36,685 bases of DNA from Bacillus massilioanorexius. Lineage in GTDB: Bacteria; Bacillota; Bacilli; Bacillales; DSM-1321. The notes under the pieces are model-generated. The model saw only the letters and a program-made list of their open reading frames with translations. It ran no database searches and was not told where the DNA came from. Position numbers and translations under genes: made by a program. Location: NCBI RefSeq assembly GCF_902374955.1, contig NZ_CABKRX010000044.1:1-36685 (forward strand), in the 5' to 3' direction. Shown here one piece after another: positions 32,900 to 36,685 of the stretch (the first letter of the stretch is position 1; each line of letters opens with the position of its first letter).

Positions 32900-32986
32900 A
32901 TCATTTTCTATTCAGTTAAAATTAGAGACAATGAATGTTGAAGTAATTTGTTTTAACAAGAAGATAAGAAATTTCAAATACTCAAA

Positions 32987-34813
32987 TTATACTCTTCTTC
33001 TCCTAAAAAACATTATACATATCGTTACAACTATCAATAAAGAACATAGAGAAATATATAAAACAATTGTTTGCCATGAGTAGCCTACTGAAGAAGAGGG
33101 ATTGTTCATCTGAACTCCTTCTTTCTCTCCATTCGGAGGCTGCATGTTTCCTAGCTTTTCACCATTCTCTCCGGGTGGTTGCATATTTCCTAGATTCTCT
33201 CCATTTCCACCAGGTGGTTGCATAGCTCCTTGGTTTTCATCATTTCCTCCTGGAGGCTGCATATTTCCTTGGTCTTCTCTATTTCCACCAGGTGGTTGCA
33301 TAGCTCCTTGATTTTCATCATTTCCTCCTGGTGACTGCATATTTCCTTGATTTTCTCCACCAGGTCCCATATTGCTCGTATCAGCTTCGATGACCAATTC
33401 ACCAGCAAGCTGTTTCAAAATCGAATCTGCACGTTGTACAGAAAACTCTACTAAGCTATTTTCACCAGACATTCCTTCTAGAAATTCTTCTGTTGTAGAA
33501 AATTTAGTTGGATCTTGTTCAACATAGGCGATGAGTAAAGCAGAAAGCTGACTTGTCAACTTACTCATATTACTTTCAGTAAAGAATGTCGTTGCGATTT
33601 CCTTTAAATACTTATTATATGTTTCACGATATTCATCATTTGATAATAGAGCATTTAAAAGTGGTCGATCTTCCAAGGTAGTACCCGAAACAGGTGTCGT
33701 GATACTGAAGTTGATATTGTTTTCATTCATAAGATTACTCTCCATCATCATACCTCTACCTTGCTTACCAGCCATTTCATTAGCCACATCGTTAGTATCT
33801 TCATCTTTCTCTTGATTAGATGTATCTTCCTCCTGTCCATTTTGTTTAGTTTTATTATTAGCAGCATTTAGAGCCGGTTTATTTCCCCCTCCACCTCCGC
33901 TAAAACCACCAAATGACATATTATAGTCCCAAGGTAAAATTGAAAATATCCCGTTTTCTTCATATAAATAATAATTATGTTTCATACTACCCTGATAATG
34001 ATCCAAGTTTACAAGTGCTGTATTCACAGCAAAATAGCGGAGCATTTCATCTACATCCATAACTTCCTCTAAGTTTCCACCATTATTGATAACATCTAAA
34101 AATTTCAACATAGCGGATTGATTAGAGCTTGTTTTATTCGTTTTTAAATTTAAGCCAGTATAATCTTCAATGTCTTCGCTAATCCATTTTAAATCACTAC
34201 CTACTCCATCAGGTTTATAAAGGTCACCTGTACCATCTTCAAAGTTTTGTGCTAAAAATGTTTCTTCTATTGCTTCTACTCCTAGATATAGGCCCCATTC
34301 TTTTCCATTAATAGTTACATACATATACGCATTACCTGGCGTAGCAATTCCCATCTTCTCCATCAACTGATAAGATAAATATTCACGTGCTTGAGTGGAA
34401 TCACTATAGTTATTGTTTAAATTTAATTTTTTCAAACCATATAGACTTTTTGAATCATCATATTGATCAAAATCAATCTTAAAACTATAACGATCAGAGT
34501 CTTCCATTTGCGCAACACTGCGTAAAGTCATATTACCTTTCGTTCTAATTCCCACATCTTTTACTTCTTTACCATTAAACACAATGGTAGCTTTCATCAT
34601 TTTTTCCTCTAAAGGATTTTTTAACATTTCTTCTAAATCTGCATCATCTAATGTAATATCTATTTTTGAAACTTTCGTTTGATTAAAAACCTTCTCCGCA
34701 TAGGTCGCTTTTGTGTTAATAGAGGTTTCTTCAAATTTCGGAAGAAAAATAACAACTAAAGTAAGCAACACTAACATCAGCCCAATTGAAAGTATAATAT
34801 ATTTATTTTTCAT
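32987..34813 (-). CDS. CotH-kinase-family membrane protein with PGG repeats
   Basis: This 608-residue protein has an N-terminal membrane helix (residues 3-24). A CotH-type kinase-like domain follows (about 45-470), with GIRTKGNMTLRS, SFKIDFDQYDD, LKKLNLNNNYSD, GLYLGVEAIEE and FSILPWDYNMSFGGF. A tail of six 13-residue units (GGN-x-EN-x-G-x-MQPP) precedes a C-terminal membrane helix and RRRRV. CotH kinases phosphorylate spore-coat Ser residues with ATP; this form looks envelope-anchored and its target is unknown. It ends an operon with VTC-domain and DUF4956 genes. The frame opens at 34828, but AGGTGGG precedes the ATG at 34813. Confidence 0.86.
   Translation of the reverse strand: MKNKYIILSIGLMLVLLTLVVIFLPKFEETSINTKATYAEKVFNQTKVSKIDITLDDADLEEMLKNPLEEKMMKATIVFNGKEVKDVGIRTKGNMTLRSVAQMEDSDRYSFKIDFDQYDDSKSLYGLKKLNLNNNYSDSTQAREYLSYQLMEKMGIATPGNAYMYVTINGKEWGLYLGVEAIEETFLAQNFEDGTGDLYKPDGVGSDLKWISEDIEDYTGLNLKTNKTSSNQSAMLKFLDVINNGGNLEEVMDVDEMLRYFAVNTALVNLDHYQGSMKHNYYLYEENGIFSILPWDYNMSFGGFSGGGGGNKPALNAANNKTKQNGQEEDTSNQEKDEDTNDVANEMAGKQGRGMMMESNLMNENNINFSITTPVSGTTLEDRPLLNALLSNDEYRETYNKYLKEIATTFFTESNMSKLTSQLSALLIAYVEQDPTKFSTTEEFLEGMSGENSLVEFSVQRADSILKQLAGELVIEADTSNMGPGGENQGNMQSPGGNDENQGAMQPPGGNREDQGNMQPPGGNDENQGAMQPPGGNGENLGNMQPPGENGEKLGNMQPPNGEKEGVQMNNPSSSVGYSWQTIVLYISLCSLLIVVTICIMFFRRRRV
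33125..33369 (-). repeat. Six 39-bp tandem repeats within the CotH-like gene
   Basis: The DNA repeats with a 39-bp period, encoding variants of PGGNDENQGAMQP and PGGNREDQGNMQP. Alternate units are more alike, giving a 78-bp higher-order period and suggesting recent duplication. Copy number should vary between strains. Confidence 0.8.
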
Positions 34814-34912
34814 AACATCCCACCTCATTTCTCAATCCATAAAAAACATTTATTGATCCTAGAAAAATTAAATCTGAAAGTGATTGTCTCAAAAGTTGAT
34901 AGCATAAAACAC

Positions 34913-34957
34913 TGGGGCCTCTGCAAATTGATTTTAGTCCCTTTGCAGACAGCCCCA
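34913..34957 (-). terminator. Strong hairpin between the DUF4956 and cotH genes
   Basis: TGGGGC-TCTGCAAA pairs with TTTGCAGA-GCCCCA. It is 14 bp past the DUF4956 stop and about 100 bp before cotH. There is only a weak T-run (GTGTTTTATG), so it may attenuate rather than end transcription. Confidence 0.6.
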
Positions 34958-34970
34958 CTTCTCTATACAT

Positions 34971-35654
34971 TTATGCAGTAAAGTTACCGTCATAACTCAA
35001 CATGACCGCTGACTTAACGTCATCCATACCGACAATATCATTAACAAAATTCGTATTTTTATCTTTTACTCTCACTTCAAAAATCATTTCATGTTCATTA
35101 CCTAACATAACAGATTTAGTTTTCATTGAATATTTTTTTACGTTTTGAGAAATAACGTCTATAAATGCATCCTCAGTATTTGTATCAGTGTATTTAATAA
35201 TAAGGAGATAAGGATTTTCAATCGTAATTTTATTAACAAATAGTATTAATACTAGCCCAATTAAAATAGAGCCAATTATAACAAGCGGAATGAAACCAGC
35301 TCCACATAAAATACCAACTACTATAGACCAAAAAATAAATACGATATCCATTGGATCTTTAATAGGCGTTCTAAATCGAACAATAGACAATGCCCCTACC
35401 ATACCTAGTGATAATAAAACATTTGACGAAATACCCATGATAATTAGAGCAGTCGCCATTGTCATGATAATTAATGCAATATTGAAGCTATGTGAGTATA
35501 TAACACCAGAAAAAGTTTTCTTATATACAACGTAAATAAATAAACCAACTGCAAAAGCCACCACTAACGCGATTAGCGAATCGACAATCGAGAAGCTCGT
35601 TGTTTTTTCTAAAAAACTCGACTTAAAAATATCTGTAAAATTAACACTATCCAT
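34971..35654 (-). CDS. DUF4956 membrane protein
   Basis: The 227-residue protein has about four to five membrane helices (roughly residues 22-46, 53-75, 78-90, 103-140). The conserved central motif LSLGMVGALSIVRFRTPIKD then PMDIVFIFWSI is followed by a soluble C-terminal domain of about 85 residues with a ferredoxin-like beta-alpha pattern (LLIIKYTDTNTEDAFIDVIS). The family has no known biochemical role but recurs next to VTC-domain and CotH genes, as here. It may provide a membrane channel or scaffold for the pathway (inference). TGGAGGT precedes the ATG and directly follows the stop of the small ORF 35670-35789. Confidence 0.85.
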   Translation of the reverse strand: MDSVNFTDIFKSSFLEKTTSFSIVDSLIALVVAFAVGLFIYVVYKKTFSGVIYSHSFNIALIIMTMATALIIMGISSNVLLSLGMVGALSIVRFRTPIKDPMDIVFIFWSIVVGILCGAGFIPLVIIGSILIGLVLILFVNKITIENPYLLIIKYTDTNTEDAFIDVISQNVKKYSMKTKSVMLGNEHEMIFEVRVKDKNTNFVNDIVGMDDVKSAVMLSYDGNFTA

Positions 35655-35669
35655 CTTTCTTTACCTCCA

Positions 35670-35789
35670 TTAAAGTGAAACTTCGATTGGTGAATTTTTT
35701 GTTCCCTTCACTTCTCGTTCATTCTTTAGCATTGACCATCGAAATGTTTGATCGCTTTCATCTATCGATTCCACGACAGCATTATCCAT
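35670..35789 (-). CDS. Possible 39-residue coupled ORF
   Basis: The ATG overlaps the VTC stop codon by eight bases (ATGGATAA), and the frame runs to a TAA directly before the ribosome binding site of the DUF4956 gene. The peptide begins MDNAVVESIDESDQTFRWS and is rich in charged residues; it matches nothing I know. Lack of its own ribosome binding site and the tight packing suggest translational coupling. It could instead be a frame-shifted extension of the VTC protein. Confidence 0.4.
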   Translation of the reverse strand: MDNAVVESIDESDQTFRWSMLKNEREVKGTKNSPIEVSL

Positions 35790-36483
35790 ACATTCTACTT
35801 AATTGATATTTTGAGAATGTATCCTTTCTTCGATCACTAACTTGTAAAAGTAGTTTAATAATATCGGGTAAATATTCATCGTATTTCACTTCTAAAACGA
35901 CAATATTAGGATCTAGAGTTGTTACCATTGGTATATTTGGATTGAGTACATCATTATTTCGCAAACTAGTCTTAATATTGCTATCAAAAGTCACTCGAAC
36001 ATTCCCGTGCTCATAGATAAATACCTCTCGTTCATAATCGATCACCGTTACTGGCTTTAATTGCAATCTATTCATCTGTAAATATAATTCTTGCATTAAT
36101 TCTCTCGAATCATTTTCCATCCACTTAATATCGCCATAACGAATACGTTCATACTCTTCAGCTGTAATTCGACATTTTTCTTTAAAAGTTAGATTATTAC
36201 GCTTACTCTTTTTCTCTAAGTTCATATAATGACAATTATAGTTATAGAGTCTTACTCTATATTTATCGCGATTATATCCGCCTTCTTTTTTTTCTGTCAT
36301 AATCTTGTTATCAAAGTTATCGAAATAAACACTTCTAATTAAGTATTTACCATCTGCATTAGTATGTGGATCTACCGTCATTATGTGCTTTAAGTTATTC
36401 CTTAATAGATGACAGTCTATTTTGGTGATTGCATGTTTTAATTCACTTCTCCCTTTTTCTGCATTAATCCCTAAAGATTTCAC
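35782..36483 (-). CDS. VTC-domain polyphosphate polymerase-like protein
   Basis: The protein is 233 residues with a single VTC tunnel domain (CYTH-like superfamily). Basic and acidic tunnel residues are visible: KHAITKID near the N-terminus, DKYRVRLYNY (about 73-82), NLEKKSKRNN, LTFKEKCRI, GNVRVTFDSNI, VVLEVKYDEYLP and FSKYQLSRMYG. In eukaryotic VTC4 these residues bind ATP and the growing polyphosphate chain. The soluble bacterial form is usually encoded with DUF4956 and CotH-like genes, as here. The frame opens at 36513, but AAAGGAGGAGG lies correctly before the GTG at 36483. It is the first gene of the operon. Activity as a polymerase is inferred from the family. Confidence 0.85.
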   Translation of the reverse strand: MKSLGINAEKGRSELKHAITKIDCHLLRNNLKHIMTVDPHTNADGKYLIRSVYFDNFDNKIMTEKKEGGYNRDKYRVRLYNYNCHYMNLEKKSKRNNLTFKEKCRITAEEYERIRYGDIKWMENDSRELMQELYLQMNRLQLKPVTVIDYEREVFIYEHGNVRVTFDSNIKTSLRNNDVLNPNIPMVTTLDPNIVVLEVKYDEYLPDIIKLLLQVSDRRKDTFSKYQLSRMYG

Positions 36484-36543
36484 AAATTCCTCCTCCTTTG
36501 CTCCAAAATTCATACATCTGATAATAAGAATGTAAGAGACATC

Positions 36544-36565
36544 CCTTAAAGAAACCTTAAAGAAA
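36544..36565 (-). promoter_or_regulatory. 11-bp tandem direct repeat, probable response-regulator site
   Basis: CCTTAAAGAAA occurs twice with no gap; on the minus strand it reads TTTCTTTAAGG twice. Two identical half-sites one helical turn apart are typical of OmpR/PhoB-family regulators. It lies about 60-80 bp upstream of the VTC start codon. No regulator gene is in the window. Confidence 0.6.
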
Positions 36566-36685
36566 TTTACAAATTCTTAATAATATCTTCTATAAAATAA
36601 GTCTCAACAGGATGAGCGATTTCGAATTTTACATAAAAACAACCTATAGGAGAGCATGTTAGCTGGGACACTAGCTATAAAAAAA

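Noticed and set aside
33125..33369. CRISPR array
   Set aside because: The repeats are in frame, contiguous without spacers and encode the CotH-like tail.
33190..33408. 72-codon minus-strand frame within the CotH-like gene
   Set aside because: It is the shifted-frame reading of the 39-bp repeats, with no start signals.

Overview
The window looks like chromosome of a low-GC, endospore-forming Bacillales bacterium. RodA, AsnO-type asparagine synthetase, a YrkD-to-YrkJ-like sulfur locus, YkkCD and GlnQHMP resemble Bacillus genes. A degenerate intergenic repeat of a type I associate with Lysinibacillus-like genomes occurs four times. I cannot fix the genus from the sequence alone. No rRNA, tRNA, CRISPR array, prophage or replication origin is visible.

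Layout. 1-2.5 kb: rodA, then two decayed genes facing away from each other (the Usp part of kdpD and a DUF2294 gene). 2.5-3.8 kb: a repeat, then the paired SMR exporter genes ykkC-ykkD behind a guanidine-I riboswitch with an overlapping terminator. 3.8-4.9 kb: two small membrane proteins sharing a 'WFVYP..WWPL' repeat, one apparently frameshifted in a homopolymer. 5-8 kb: a TetR regulator, a palindrome and an MMPL exporter. 8.4-10 kb: catalase behind an exact PerR box. 10.5-11 kb: a small heat-shock protein.

11.1-16.9 kb is a reactive-sulfur locus: sulfite-exporter-like TauE, two TusA domains, five rhodanese-like domains, two DsrE-like proteins and a persulfide-dioxygenase-like hydrolase. It has its own CstR-type repressor (Cys31/Cys60, no copper-site His) and three to four matching palindromic operators. 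17.1-20.1 kb is a glutamine/polar amino acid ABC transporter (glnQHMP order). 20.1-21.7 kb holds a repeat copy and a shredded RND efflux gene. 21.7-24.5 kb carries asnO and a TVP38-family membrane protein. 24.5-26.4 kb has a decayed acyl-CoA dehydrogenase and an IS3-family element with a 3-bp target duplication.

26.9-31.0 kb is an operon joining a SAM-hydrolase-family enzyme (DUF62) to a complete ECF transporter (S, A-A', T). 31.3-32.7 kb has a 2-hydroxyacid dehydrogenase and a GIY-YIG domain protein. 33.0-36.5 kb is an operon of a VTC-type polyphosphate-polymerase domain protein, a possible 39-residue coupled ORF, a DUF4956 membrane protein and a CotH-kinase-like protein with 13-residue repeats. 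It lies behind an exact 11-bp tandem repeat that looks like a response-regulator site.

The most interesting parts are the VTC/DUF4956/CotH operon, the SAM-hydrolase/ECF operon and the CstR regulon with a possible internal operator. Repeats, pseudogenes and the IS show that several intergenic regions are decaying.
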